64,000 nt of DNA from positions 1-64,000 of the forward strand of contig CACJJL010000010.1 of the NCBI GenBank assembly GCA_902593735.1, written 5' to 3'. This DNA is from an uncultured SAR116 cluster alpha proteobacterium. GTDB taxonomy: Bacteria; Pseudomonadota; Alphaproteobacteria; Puniceispirillales; Marisalimonadaceae. Position 1 is the first letter of the stretch, and every line of letters begins with the position of its first letter. Below the pieces are notes generated by a model, which worked only from the letters and a program-made list of their open reading frames with translations, had not been told where the DNA came from and made no database searches. The position numbers and the translations under genes were made by a program. Below, piece by piece: positions 28,091-38,016 of this stretch.

Positions 28091-29065
28091 TTAATTATTT
28101 TCTAATTTGGAATTTCTAAATCTATATAGTTTATTACTGTTGATCATATTTGTTACCTTTTTAACATATTCAAAGCCTATTTCAGCATAATTTTCTAGAA
28201 AATTAGCCATTTCGTATCCTGATATTATTTTATTTTTCTTATTTTGTAATTCTCTATATTCCCTCATTTCACCATAAGCTGAGTGCCTGTTTAAATTTAA
28301 AATATAAGAGTTTAGAGATTCTAGTACATTCTTAAAGTTTTTTACTGCAAAATCTGCGTTTACGTTACCGCGTGGCTTGATGCCTTGATTGTTTTTCCAA
28401 GTCCATTCACCAAATAGAGCATTTCCTTCTTGTGCAAATCTAGAAGAACCCCATCCACTTTCTATTATAGCCTGTGCTAAAATCATTGAAATTGGAATAG
28501 TATCAATTTTAATCAGTAACTCGGATTTAATTCTAGCAAATTCAGAACTTGTTAATCTACTGAAATTAATTTTTTTAAAGTTTCGAACTTTGTATTTTTT
28601 TGACAAAAATTCAATTTGATAAATATTATTTGTAGAGAATGCCATTTTCGCTAATTTTCTGTCTTCTAAAGCCAATTCATTTCCTCTAAGAGCAATAGGC
28701 AACATAATAGATATGAAAACATCTTTTTTTTTATTTATTTCGTATTCTTCAATATGTTTTGGAATATAAGGAAAATACATCCTTGCAATTGGCAGGTTGT
28801 TTTTTGCATTATTTAAGATAATGTCTGACCAATTGGATACAATGGTCTTATCATTTAATTGATCGGAGGATAAATATTTTTGATTTGTATTAAATTGGTT
28901 TAATTTATTTTCGTTAACAGTTAAATCTCTAATTTTGTTAATAATTAAATTTAAATTAGAGAATGGTTGTTGCACTTTCAAAATATTAGGTATAAAAAAC
29001 CCACACAATAAAATCAAGAAAACTAGAAATATGAACAAGGAATCAACTAGATTAAGTTTTTTCAT
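28091..29065 (-). CDS. Membrane-anchored glucosaminidase (Bax-like, GH73)
   Basis: Predicted peptidoglycan hydrolase that cleaves after N-acetylglucosamine. An N-terminal transmembrane helix (about 8-26) anchors it. The GH73/Bax core begins about residue 190: ILAQAIIESGWGSSRFAQEGNALFGEWTW, quoted here only to show catalytic Glu202, followed by GYEMANFLENYAEIG. Length 324 matches Bax-type proteins. It is convergent with the deacetylase (7 bp apart), so two envelope-sugar enzymes lie side by side but on opposite strands. Confidence 0.85.
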   Translation of the reverse strand: MKKLNLVDSLFIFLVFLILLCGFFIPNILKVQQPFSNLNLIINKIRDLTVNENKLNQFNTNQKYLSSDQLNDKTIVSNWSDIILNNAKNNLPIARMYFPYIPKHIEEYEINKKKDVFISIMLPIALRGNELALEDRKLAKMAFSTNNIYQIEFLSKKYKVRNFKKINFSRLTSSEFARIKSELLIKIDTIPISMILAQAIIESGWGSSRFAQEGNALFGEWTWKNNQGIKPRGNVNADFAVKNFKNVLESLNSYILNLNRHSAYGEMREYRELQNKKNKIISGYEMANFLENYAEIGFEYVKKVTNMINSNKLYRFRNSKLENN

Positions 29066-29106
29066 AAAATCATTCCAGCTTATTTATGTTTAAAAACTCT
29101 AGTATT

Positions 29107-29664
29107 TTAAATTTCTGCAGCTCTTACTTCTGTGACTTCAGGAATATAGTGTCTAAGCATATTTTCAATACCCATTTTTAATGTTGCAGTACTTGAAGGA
29201 CAGCCAGCACATGCACCCTTCATTTGTAAAGTAACAACACCTGACTCAAAAGAACAAAACGTAATATCTCCACCATCCATTGCAACAGCTGGCCTTACTC
29301 GAGTTTCTAATAAATCTTTAATTTGTTTAATAGTTTCTGAATCTTCAATATTGTTTGTTTCAGTATTTTTATCCTCTGTTTCATAAATTGCTGGAAGACC
29401 AGTAGAATAATGTTCCATAATTCCTGTTAATATTGAAGGCTTTAGGTTGTTCCAGTCTAATTGAGAATCTTTAGTTACAGAGATAAAATCGGTTGCTAAA
29501 AAAACTCTACTAACTCCATCAATTTCAAATAATCTTGAAGCTAATGGTGAAGCAGAGGCGATATCTTTACTAGAAAAGTCTGCGGTTCCTGTTTTAAGAA
29601 TAACAGTGCCAGGTATAAATTTTAATGTTTCTGGATTTGGTGTATCTTCAGTTTGAATGAACAT
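29107..29664 (-). CDS. nfuA: NifU-like Fe-S scaffold protein Nfu
   Basis: Carries and delivers Fe-S clusters to target enzymes. N-terminal Nfu domain (MFIQTEDTPNPETLKFIPG) and C-terminal NifU domain with the cluster-binding CxxC at 152-155 (GACAGCPSST), after RPAVAMDGGDI. I start it at 29664 because AGGAGG lies 6-7 bp upstream and the protein then begins at the family's conserved N terminus; the frame stays open a further 25 codons to an upstream Met, but that stretch looks non-coding. 185 aa. It follows trpS. Confidence 0.93.
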   Translation of the reverse strand: MFIQTEDTPNPETLKFIPGTVILKTGTADFSSKDIASASPLASRLFEIDGVSRVFLATDFISVTKDSQLDWNNLKPSILTGIMEHYSTGLPAIYETEDKNTETNNIEDSETIKQIKDLLETRVRPAVAMDGGDITFCSFESGVVTLQMKGACAGCPSSTATLKMGIENMLRHYIPEVTEVRAAEI

Positions 29665-29722
29665 AATTTTCCTCCTGTTAATTATATAAGTATTATTTTT
29701 TTTATTTCTACAAGTTAACTCC

Positions 29723-30757
29723 CTAAATTGCAAAACCAACTAATTCTTTTACTTGTTTTAATACAGGTTCTGCAATTTTCCTGGCATTGTCTGCACCATC
29801 TCTTAATATACTGTCAATTTCATTTCGATCATTTAATAACTTTCTCATTTCAAATGAGATTGGGTTTAAAGTTTCAATAGCTAAATCAATGAGTTTTGGT
29901 TTAAAAAAAGAAAAACCCTGTCCACAAAATTGACTTAAAGTTTGGTCAATTGATTGATTTGATAATGATGAATAAATATTTATCAAATTTAGAGCTTCAG
30001 GTCTTGTGCTGAGTTCTTCAATAGTTTCAGGTAGTGGATGAGGATCAGTTTTAGCCTTTTTTATTTTATTTGAAATTTCTTCTTTAGTGTCAGTTAAATT
30101 TATTCTAGATGCATCAGAAGCATCAGACTTACTCATTTTTTTTGTTCCATCCTTGAGACTCATTACTCGTGTTGCCTGTCCTAAAATTTGTGGCTCTGGC
30201 AAAGAAAAAAAGTCTTTTTGATCATTACGAGCAAACATACTATTAAAAGAAGATGCTATATCTCTAGCTAATTCAATATGTTGCTTTTGATCATCTCCTA
30301 CAGGAACATGCGTGGCTTTATATAACAAAATATCTGCAGCCATTAAAACTGGGTATCCATACAAACCAACAGTAGCTTTTTCTCTATTTTTCCCAGCTTT
30401 TTCTTTAAATTGTGTCATTCTATTTAACCATCCTATTCTACATACACAATTAAATATCCAAGCTAATTCTGCATGTTCTTTTACTGAAGATTGGTTAAAT
30501 ACAATAGCATTCTTTGGATCAATTCCAGATGCAATAATTGCAGCTGTTACTTCATGAGTTGAAGATTTAAGTTTAAAAGGTTCTTGCGGAACTGTAATTG
30601 CATGTAAGTCTACTATTGAAAATATTGAACAAATATGTCCTTGAAGATTTACCCAATTTTTTATAGCACCTAAATAATTTCCTAGATGCAAATTACCTGT
30701 TGGTTGTATACCTGAAAATATTCTTTTATTACTTTGATTTAATCGTGGGTTTATCAT
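29723..30757 (-). CDS. trpS: Tryptophanyl-tRNA synthetase
   Basis: Class I synthetase charging tRNA-Trp. The HIGH-like motif appears as [13 protein letters not shown] near the N terminus (about 20-32) and the KMSKS loop as [10 protein letters not shown] (about 196). The [15 protein letters not shown] block binds tryptophan/AMP. Length 344 is normal. It begins 4 bp after murJ; the order murJ-trpS-nfu is common in alphaproteobacteria. Confidence 0.97.
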   Translation of the reverse strand: MINPRLNQSNKRIFSGIQPTGNLHLGNYLGAIKNWVNLQGHICSIFSIVDLHAITVPQEPFKLKSSTHEVTAAIIASGIDPKNAIVFNQSSVKEHAELAWIFNCVCRIGWLNRMTQFKEKAGKNREKATVGLYGYPVLMAADILLYKATHVPVGDDQKQHIELARDIASSFNSMFARNDQKDFFSLPEPQILGQATRVMSLKDGTKKMSKSDASDASRINLTDTKEEISNKIKKAKTDPHPLPETIEELSTRPEALNLINIYSSLSNQSIDQTLSQFCGQGFSFFKPKLIDLAIETLNPISFEMRKLLNDRNEIDSILRDGADNARKIAEPVLKQVKELVGFAI

Positions 30758-30761
30758 TATA

Positions 30762-32393
30762 TTATTTTGCTTTCTTAAATTTTAAAGATATAAGATGCTC
30801 TAATTCTTGAGGAATATATTTAAATATCTTTGTTGTCAAAATATACATAAAAAAACCAAATATACATAAAATTATTAATACAAAAACATCATTTAAATTA
30901 TAAGTTTCTAATATGTGTTGAACTAGTTTCATACTTAATATCATCAAACAAGAAATAAGGATGATTTTTACACCATAAAAGATAACTGAAAATAAATTTC
31001 CTTCTTTTTGAGATGAAAAATTCGGCTTTTCAATTTTTCTAGTTTTTATTAAGAGTGTTATATAAATTATAGTTCCTATCCAAGATACTATTGAGGTAGC
31101 TAAAGCAATTCCAGCATGCTTTAAAAAAATCATTAAACTAAAAGATAAAATTATATTTAAAATTAATAGTATAAAACCAATATACATCGGAGTTTTTGTA
31201 TTGCCTTCTGCCAAAAATGCAGGTTGACACGATTTAACCATAATGAAAGCTGGAACTCCAACCGCATATGCTAATAATGCATGAGAAGTTTGAGTCGTCT
31301 CTTTAAAGGTAAACTCACCTCTTTCAAATAATACTTTAATTAATAAATCACTAAAATTGATAAAAACTAATGCCGCTGGAATTGAAAAAAACAAGCCTAT
31401 TTTGAATGAAATAATTAATTCTTTAGAAAATTGATTAGCGTCTTTGATAGCATCAGATTTTGAGAGCGAAGATAAAAGGGTTGTTCCCAAAGCAATTCCA
31501 ATTATTCCTAATGGTAGCTGAGCAATTCTGTCTGCAAAATAAAGATAAGAAATAGATCCAAATCCAAGGAAGCTAGCTAAAATAGTATCAACTAATAAAT
31601 TTATTTGCAAAATGCCACCACCAAATGCCGCTGGTAAAAATTTTTTCCATGTTTGGTTCATGTGAAATTGAATTTGGTTATCAGTATTTCTTTTATTGCT
31701 ATTTTTACTAAAATTTTTAAAATTGAAAATCTTAAATTTAATTATCATTATTAGGATAAATATGATTTGAGTTAATCCTCCAAAGACAGTAGCGATCGCT
31801 AGAGGTAAGGATTTGATAGTCCAATAATCATTTATAAAAAAACACCCTAGAATTATACTTGTGTTTAAAATTGTTGGAGTAAATGCTAAGATCCAAAATT
31901 TTCCAGATACATTTGTTGCAACCCCAAGCATAGCTACAATTGAAATTAATGGCATAAAAATTATTGTTATTCTTGAAAGAGTTATTATTTGCTCTATTAC
32001 GTCTTCATTATTCAAAAATCCAGGAGCTAAAAATTGAATAACAGATGGCATAATTAATTGAAATATTATCATTAAAATAAATAATGATATAAAAACTCTA
32101 AAGAAAACTTTTTTAAAGTAAATAAACGCTAAACATTCACCAATTTGTACTTTTAATTTAGAATAAATTGGTAAAAATGCAGAGGTAAGCGCTCCTTCGG
32201 CAGTTATCCTTCTTAATAAATTAGGTATTTTAAAGGCTATTAAAAATATATCTGAAAAAATACCAGCACCTAGAAAACCTGCAATAAATATATCTCTAAC
32301 AAAACCAGTTATGCGACTAATAACTGTAAAAAAGGCGGTTTGTGTAAATCCTCTTATGAAAAAAGATGTTTTGTTTTCCTGTGGATTTTTCAT
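30762..32393 (-). CDS. murJ: Lipid II flippase MurJ
   Basis: MOP-superfamily membrane protein that flips lipid-linked peptidoglycan precursors. About 14 hydrophobic segments are visible. Family marks: [19 protein letters not shown] near the N terminus, [22 protein letters not shown], and [18 protein letters not shown]. Length 543 is slightly above average. Sits between glnD (11 bp) and trpS (4 bp), the usual glnD-murJ-trpS order. Confidence 0.96.
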   Translation of the reverse strand: MKNPQENKTSFFIRGFTQTAFFTVISRITGFVRDIFIAGFLGAGIFSDIFLIAFKIPNLLRRITAEGALTSAFLPIYSKLKVQIGECLAFIYFKKVFFRVFISLFILMIIFQLIMPSVIQFLAPGFLNNEDVIEQIITLSRITIIFMPLISIVAMLGVATNVSGKFWILAFTPTILNTSIILGCFFINDYWTIKSLPLAIATVFGGLTQIIFILIMIIKFKIFNFKNFSKNSNKRNTDNQIQFHMNQTWKKFLPAAFGGGILQINLLVDTILASFLGFGSISYLYFADRIAQLPLGIIGIALGTTLLSSLSKSDAIKDANQFSKELIISFKIGLFFSIPAALVFINFSDLLIKVLFERGEFTFKETTQTSHALLAYAVGVPAFIMVKSCQPAFLAEGNTKTPMYIGFILLILNIILSFSLMIFLKHAGIALATSIVSWIGTIIYITLLIKTRKIEKPNFSSQKEGNLFSVIFYGVKIILISCLMILSMKLVQHILETYNLNDVFVLIILCIFGFFMYILTTKIFKYIPQELEHLISLKFKKAK

Positions 32394-32404
32394 GAGTTTA
32401 ATTT

Positions 32405-35266
32405 TTATTCAGTAAAATTGATGTCTTCTAGTATTTTTAATATTGAATTCTTAATTTTGTCGGTTGTTATTGTATCATCAACTTTTGAGCCAAACGCATT
32501 TTTAATATAGAAAATATCTACTACTCTGTCACCATATGTAGATACGTTTGCAGTGTTTATTTGAATGCCTAGACTTGTTAATGTTTTTGTAATTTTATAT
32601 AAAACTCCTGGTGCATTTTTGCATTTAATATCCAAAATAGTAAAGTTTTCACTTGTTTTATTATCAACTATTATTCTTGTAGGTGCCTTCACGGCTCTAA
32701 AACGTGCAGGTATCTCCTCCCATTTAATATTTAATGCTTTTTCTATATCAAAATTACCTTCTAAACCTAAAGAAATCGTTTTGATTAACTTTTTCCTTAA
32801 ATAATCTTCAGATATTGATTTTTTTTCTTTGTTTTGAATAAAAAATGTATCTAGAGCATATCCATCTGATCTTGTAATAATTTTAGCACTAACAACATCA
32901 TAACCTGATGCAGCAACAAGACCTGATATACGAGAGAACAGACCATGATGATCAGGTGCAATAACAATTAGCTCAGTTGCTTGTAAATCATTCTCTTTAG
33001 ACAGATGTATTTTAAACTTCTTTTTGTCATCTACCATTTTATTAAAAATATAAAAATGGTTAATGACAGTTTGCAAACTGAATATTTCCCAATAATTATT
33101 ATAATAGTTCTTGGTATACTGTTCTACTATTTCTTTCTTGATCCCATTTTTAAATAAATCACTCTTAAATAGTTCCTTTGTAGTTTCAAAGTGTTCATAC
33201 ACATTTTGAGAAGATATCTTTTTTTGAAGAAGATTTAAGCTTTTTTTGTACAAGTCAGAGATAAGAGAACCTTTCCAGTCGTTCCATATGTCAGGTCCAA
33301 CACCCTTTATATCTGCAACAGTCAAAACCAATAATAATTTCAATTTTTCAACAGTTTTTACTTTTTTAACGAAATCTTTTATTGTTTTTGGATCTCCTAA
33401 TTCATATCTAAAAGCTGTCTTGCTTAATAATAAATGGTGAAGAACTAACCATTTAACAATTTCAGTTTCATCATTACTTAACCCTAGCCTGGGACAAATA
33501 GTTGAAGCGATTATGGATCCATTGATTGAGTGGTCTCCTTTCTTTCCTTTTGCAATGTCATGAAGTAACATTGCTACAAATAGACATCTATAAGAGATTA
33601 TTTCTTTTATTACTTTGCTGGCAAGTGGAGCAAAGTCTCTAAATTTTCCATTTTTTAAAGAGTGCAGATTAGAAATTGTAAAAATTGTATGTTCGTCTAC
33701 CGTATAAGAGTGATACATGTCAAATTGCATCAAACAAACAATTTTTTGAAATTCAGGAATAAATTTTCCTAATATATTAGCTTCATTCATCACTCTCAAA
33801 GTTCTTGTTGAATCTCTTTGACTAGTCAATATATCTAAAAACATTTGGTTAGCATTAAAGTCATGTCTAACTTCAGAATTGATTAAGTTTGTCAAACTTG
33901 TAATTAGTCTCAATGTACTAGGATGAATATCTATGTTTTTTTGATGAGAAATATAAAAAAGTTTTATTATATTTACAGGGTTTTCGGTTAATATATTTTT
34001 ATTTTGTACATATATACGTCCTAGTTCAATAATAAAAGGATCTACATTTTCACTTTTTTTCAAGCTTAGAAAACTTAATCTTAAAGGCTTGTTGAATTCT
34101 GTTTCGATAGCTGCACAAAAAATCCTTGTTAAATTTCCAACTGTTTTTGTAGCAAGGAAGTATCTTTTCATAAATCTTTCAACATCTTTATGTGTAATAG
34201 TATTTTTAAAATTCATACTTTTAGCAATTTCTAACTGCGCATCCATTGCTAATCTATCATCTTCTCTTTCAGCTCTATAATGAAGATGACACCTAACAGA
34301 AAGCAAAAAGCGTTGTGCTTCAGCAAAAGCTAGAGCTTCATTTTTAGATAAAGCTCCCATTTTGATTAACTTGGATATAGAATCGACCTTATATGAAAAT
34401 TTTAAAATCCAAATTAAAGTGTGAAGGTCTCTTAATCCACCCTTACCATCTTTAACGTTTGGTTCAACAACATATCGAGATCCACCAAATTTTTTATGTC
34501 TTAAATCAGACTCTTTTAATTTTGCCTCTACAAAATCTAAGGTTTTAGTAATCGCAATGAAGGAGTTAAATTTGGTATTTAATAAATCAAAGTTATGTTC
34601 ATTACCTACTATGAGTCTTTTCTCTAATATACTTGTCGATATAGTAAGGTCTAATTTACTTTTTTCAATACAATCAAAAATGGTTCTTGTAGAGTGGCCA
34701 ACCGTGTAACCTAAATCCCATAGAACGTGCAGAATTAATTGAATTAGATCTTCTATATTTTTAGTTTCATGTTTATTTAAATTGTCTGGAATAAGAAATA
34801 GTAAATCTAAATCAGAGTGTGGTGCAAGTTCACCTCTTCCATATCCGCCAACTGCCAAAATTGACAATTTATAATCAATGTTTCCAAAAATATGCTTATG
34901 GGTATTGTTTATAATTTCTATTAACATGCTATCAGTTAAAATTACATTTAGACCAACATTTAGCGACCCATCTGAAGTTCTTAAAAACTCATTTTTTATT
35001 TTTTGTTTACATAGATCTAATTCTTTCTTTAGATCGATTAAAAGTAATTCTTTAAAAGTTTTTGTATCTTCACAATTAATTTTTATTTTTTTTAATTTAT
35101 ATAATTTATTTCCATTTTTTTTAGCGTAGGTAATAGGTTCCATACTTTGAAACCAGGTTGCACTAGTATCGATATTTTCTACTAATCCAAAAGTATTGTT
35201 ATTGGAATTAATTGCTTTAGATTTCCTAAAAAATGCAAATTTATTTTTTAAATTTACTTTTACCAA
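32405..35266 (-). CDS. glnD: Bifunctional uridylyltransferase/uridylyl-removing enzyme GlnD
   Basis: Nitrogen sensor that uridylylates PII when glutamine is low and deuridylylates it when high. Nucleotidyltransferase motif GGYGRGELAPHSDLDLLFL (about 140), a KDGKGGLRDLH block, the HD hydrolase domain (LLHDIAKG; KGDHS) and two C-terminal ACT domains (LIVIAPDHHGLFSRISGLVA and LDIKCKNAPGVLYKI). Length 953 is typical. All catalytic motifs look intact, so PII signalling is retained. It overlaps the mutS end by 26 bp; the exact start within that overlap is uncertain. Confidence 0.96.
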   Translation of the reverse strand: MVKVNLKNKFAFFRKSKAINSNNNTFGLVENIDTSATWFQSMEPITYAKKNGNKLYKLKKIKINCEDTKTFKELLLIDLKKELDLCKQKIKNEFLRTSDGSLNVGLNVILTDSMLIEIINNTHKHIFGNIDYKLSILAVGGYGRGELAPHSDLDLLFLIPDNLNKHETKNIEDLIQLILHVLWDLGYTVGHSTRTIFDCIEKSKLDLTISTSILEKRLIVGNEHNFDLLNTKFNSFIAITKTLDFVEAKLKESDLRHKKFGGSRYVVEPNVKDGKGGLRDLHTLIWILKFSYKVDSISKLIKMGALSKNEALAFAEAQRFLLSVRCHLHYRAEREDDRLAMDAQLEIAKSMNFKNTITHKDVERFMKRYFLATKTVGNLTRIFCAAIETEFNKPLRLSFLSLKKSENVDPFIIELGRIYVQNKNILTENPVNIIKLFYISHQKNIDIHPSTLRLITSLTNLINSEVRHDFNANQMFLDILTSQRDSTRTLRVMNEANILGKFIPEFQKIVCLMQFDMYHSYTVDEHTIFTISNLHSLKNGKFRDFAPLASKVIKEIISYRCLFVAMLLHDIAKGKKGDHSINGSIIASTICPRLGLSNDETEIVKWLVLHHLLLSKTAFRYELGDPKTIKDFVKKVKTVEKLKLLLVLTVADIKGVGPDIWNDWKGSLISDLYKKSLNLLQKKISSQNVYEHFETTKELFKSDLFKNGIKKEIVEQYTKNYYNNYWEIFSLQTVINHFYIFNKMVDDKKKFKIHLSKENDLQATELIVIAPDHHGLFSRISGLVAASGYDVVSAKIITRSDGYALDTFFIQNKEKKSISEDYLRKKLIKTISLGLEGNFDIEKALNIKWEEIPARFRAVKAPTRIIVDNKTSENFTILDIKCKNAPGVLYKITKTLTSLGIQINTANVSTYGDRVVDIFYIKNAFGSKVDDTITTDKIKNSILKILEDINFTE

Positions 35267-37877
35267 TACCCTGTCTCTTTAATTTGAGTTTATACAAAAA
35301 ATCTAAAGACTGACGTGGACTTATGTCATCAACATCTATTTTATCAAACTCCTTTAAAAAATTTTCAACTTCTTTCAAATTAATTGTAAAAACTTCCTTA
35401 CTATAACTTTTCTTTGTTTGATTTTTATTTTGAAGATCAGATAAAATTTTAGCCGCACCTTCAGTTACTTCAGATGGAATTCCTGCTAATTTTGCAACGT
35501 GAATTCCATAAGATTTATCTGCCTCTCCATCTAATATTTTATGCATAAAAATTATTGAATTATTCCATTCTTTAACAGACATTCTATGGCATGATAAATT
35601 ATTTAGATTATCTTTTAAAACTGTTAATTCGTGATAATGAGTTGCAAATAATGTTGTTGGTTTAATTTTCTCATGCAAATACTCTAAAACTGACCAAGCA
35701 ATTGCTAAGCCATCAAATGTAGATGTACCTCTTCCAATTTCATCAAGAATTACTAAAGACTTTTCAGTTGATGTATTTAAAATTAGTGATGTTTCTATCA
35801 TCTCAATCATAAAAGTAGATTGTCCTCTCGCCAAATCGTCAGACGCACCAACTCTAGAAAATATTTTATCAAACAGGCCTATTTTTGCTTTTTTTGCAGG
35901 TACAAATAAACCTGCTTGTGCCATTATAGCTATTAATGCATTTTGTCTGAGAAATGTAGATTTTCCAGCCATATTAGGACCAGTTATTAACCATATGAAG
36001 TCCTTATTATTTAATTTACAATCGTTTGAAATAAATGAACCTTGTGTAAGTCTCATCTGGTGTTCTACAACAGGATGTCTTCCACCAGTAATTTCTAATA
36101 TTTTATCGTTGGAAATATTAGGGCAAACATAATTTCTAAATACTGACTGACTAGCAACCATAAATGAAATATCTAATTCAGAAATGGAATTTACAATTTT
36201 TAGTATTTCTTTGCCTTTTTGTAATATTTGATTAGCAAAATTATTAAAGATTTCTAGTTCTATTTTTATTGCTTTGTCAAATGAGTTTAGTATTTGTGTT
36301 TCAATGTCAACAAGTTCATTTGTTGTAAATCTTGATGCCTGAGCTGTGGTTTGCCGATGAATAAACAAATCAATGTTTCTTATTGATTGATCGTGGATAG
36401 TTCTAACTTCTACATGATAACCGAGCATTCTGTTGTGTTTAATTTTTAAAGAAGAAATTTTTGTAAGTTCTGAGTACTTCCTTTGCAGTTTCATTATTTG
36501 ATTTAATTCATTATTTCTTAAATTTCTAAAGAAATCTAATTCTGCATTAAAACCATCTTTAATAAATCCACCTTCTTTTGCAATTAAGGGTACTTCTGAT
36601 TTTAGAGCTTTTGTAATATTCAAGAAAAGACTATAATCAATTTTTAGACTGTCCAAAATTGAGTTTAGCAACTTAGGTTTTAAGTTTTTTTGCTGATCTA
36701 ATGTCAAATTTTCGAAAATTTCTTTTGTATTAAGAAGACCTTTAGAAATTAATAGTAAGTCTCTAGGACTGCCCCTTAATAATGAAATTCTGGATAATGA
36801 TCTCTCAAGATCTGGAATTGCCTTTAAACAATTCTGATAATTATTTATATCAATATTATTTCCTAAAATCCAATTGATTACGTCATATCTATCTTGTATG
36901 AGATTGAGATCATAAAATGGCTCAATTATTCTCTGCCTTAGCAACCTTGCACCACTAGCAGTTTTTGTTTCATCTATACTTGAAATTAAGCTTCCTTCAC
37001 TATTTCCCGACAAATTTTTAAGAATTTCAAGTGATTTTTGAGTAAAATAATCAATTTCTAAAAAACTATTAATGTTTTCAGATTTAATCATTGAAAGAAA
37101 CGGTATTTTTCCACATTGAGTTAATTTTAAATAAGATAACAAAACTCCAGCGGCAATAATTTCTCCTTTACTAAAGGACCCAATACCCTCTAATGATACA
37201 ACTGAATAATATGAACAAATCTGATCAAAACAAGATTGGTAATGAAATAAACTAGGAGATTGTTTTTTTAATATAGGATGCCATTCATCAATTATATAAT
37301 CCATATCCATGTCATCAGAGATTAATATTTCTGAAAAATCTTTTCGTAACATAAAATTAGTTAATAATTGTTTTTGATTTAGATCATTTTCTTTTCCAAT
37401 AAGCCTTGATTTAAAATATCCTGTCGATACATCTACCCATGCCACAGAAATTGAACCATTAAATATTGAAATAGCTCCTAAATAATTATTATTTTTTCTC
37501 TGTAATAAGTTATCTTCTGTTAAAGTACCTGGTGATATTATTCTCACAACTTCTCTTTTAAGGGGCCCTTTTTTAAGATTGAGTTTAGCCTCTTCAACAG
37601 TTTCTGTTTGCTCACATACAGCAACATTAAAACCTTTTTTAATTAATTTTGGTAAATAGTTGTCAGCTGAATGGAAGGGTACGCCACACATGGGAATATC
37701 TTTACCATTAGATTTACCTCTTTTAGTTAGAGCAATGTCTAATGCGTCTGAAGCTATAATTGCATCTTCAAAAAATAACTCATAAAAATCTCCCATCCTG
37801 TAAAACAATAAGGAATCTTTATATCTATTCTTAATACTTAAATATTGTTCCATCATTGGAGTGTATGTATTTTTCAC
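35241..37877 (-). CDS. mutS: DNA mismatch repair protein MutS
   Basis: Recognises mismatches and starts repair. N-terminal mismatch-binding FYRMGDFYELF with the wedge Phe, clamp and lever regions, then the ATPase: Walker A GPNMAGKSTFLRQ (about 630), Walker B LVILDEIGRGTSTFDGLAIA and FATHYHELT. Length 878 is normal. The start is GTG 37877, giving VKNTYTPMMEQY which matches the usual TPMMxQY opening; AAGGA lies somewhat far upstream (37891-37895). Followed by glnD. Divergent from maeB. Confidence 0.97.
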   Translation of the reverse strand: MKNTYTPMMEQYLSIKNRYKDSLLFYRMGDFYELFFEDAIIASDALDIALTKRGKSNGKDIPMCGVPFHSADNYLPKLIKKGFNVAVCEQTETVEEAKLNLKKGPLKREVVRIISPGTLTEDNLLQRKNNNYLGAISIFNGSISVAWVDVSTGYFKSRLIGKENDLNQKQLLTNFMLRKDFSEILISDDMDMDYIIDEWHPILKKQSPSLFHYQSCFDQICSYYSVVSLEGIGSFSKGEIIAAGVLLSYLKLTQCGKIPFLSMIKSENINSFLEIDYFTQKSLEILKNLSGNSEGSLISSIDETKTASGARLLRQRIIEPFYDLNLIQDRYDVINWILGNNIDINNYQNCLKAIPDLERSLSRISLLRGSPRDLLLISKGLLNTKEIFENLTLDQQKNLKPKLLNSILDSLKIDYSLFLNITKALKSEVPLIAKEGGFIKDGFNAELDFFRNLRNNELNQIMKLQRKYSELTKISSLKIKHNRMLGYHVEVRTIHDQSIRNIDLFIHRQTTAQASRFTTNELVDIETQILNSFDKAIKIELEIFNNFANQILQKGKEILKIVNSISELDISFMVASQSVFRNYVCPNISNDKILEITGGRHPVVEHQMRLTQGSFISNDCKLNNKDFIWLITGPNMAGKSTFLRQNALIAIMAQAGLFVPAKKAKIGLFDKIFSRVGASDDLARGQSTFMIEMIETSLILNTSTEKSLVILDEIGRGTSTFDGLAIAWSVLEYLHEKIKPTTLFATHYHELTVLKDNLNNLSCHRMSVKEWNNSIIFMHKILDGEADKSYGIHVAKLAGIPSEVTEGAAKILSDLQNKNQTKKSYSKEVFTINLKEVENFLKEFDKIDVDDISPRQSLDFLYKLKLKRQGIGKSKFKK

Positions 37878-38016
37878 AATAAAATAATATTCCTTAAAAA
37901 CTTGTTGTAAATTTATTTATAATCGAAATATTGTTAATAAAATACAATTTATTAAGATCTTTTAAAAAATTTAAGTTATAATCTAAAATTTACAATTTTA
38001 AGTTTGTGAGGAAAAA

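Noticed and set aside
28078-28100. AT-only inverted repeat (AAATAAT/ATTATTT) between the convergent deacetylase and glucosaminidase genes
   Set aside because: A 7-bp stem of A-T pairs with a 9-nt loop is too weak for a terminator, and such matches are frequent in this DNA.
37977-37982. TATAAT upstream of maeB as a promoter
   Set aside because: No convincing -35 at 16-18 bp; in AT-rich spacers a -10 look-alike alone is not evidence. Mentioned in the gene entry only.
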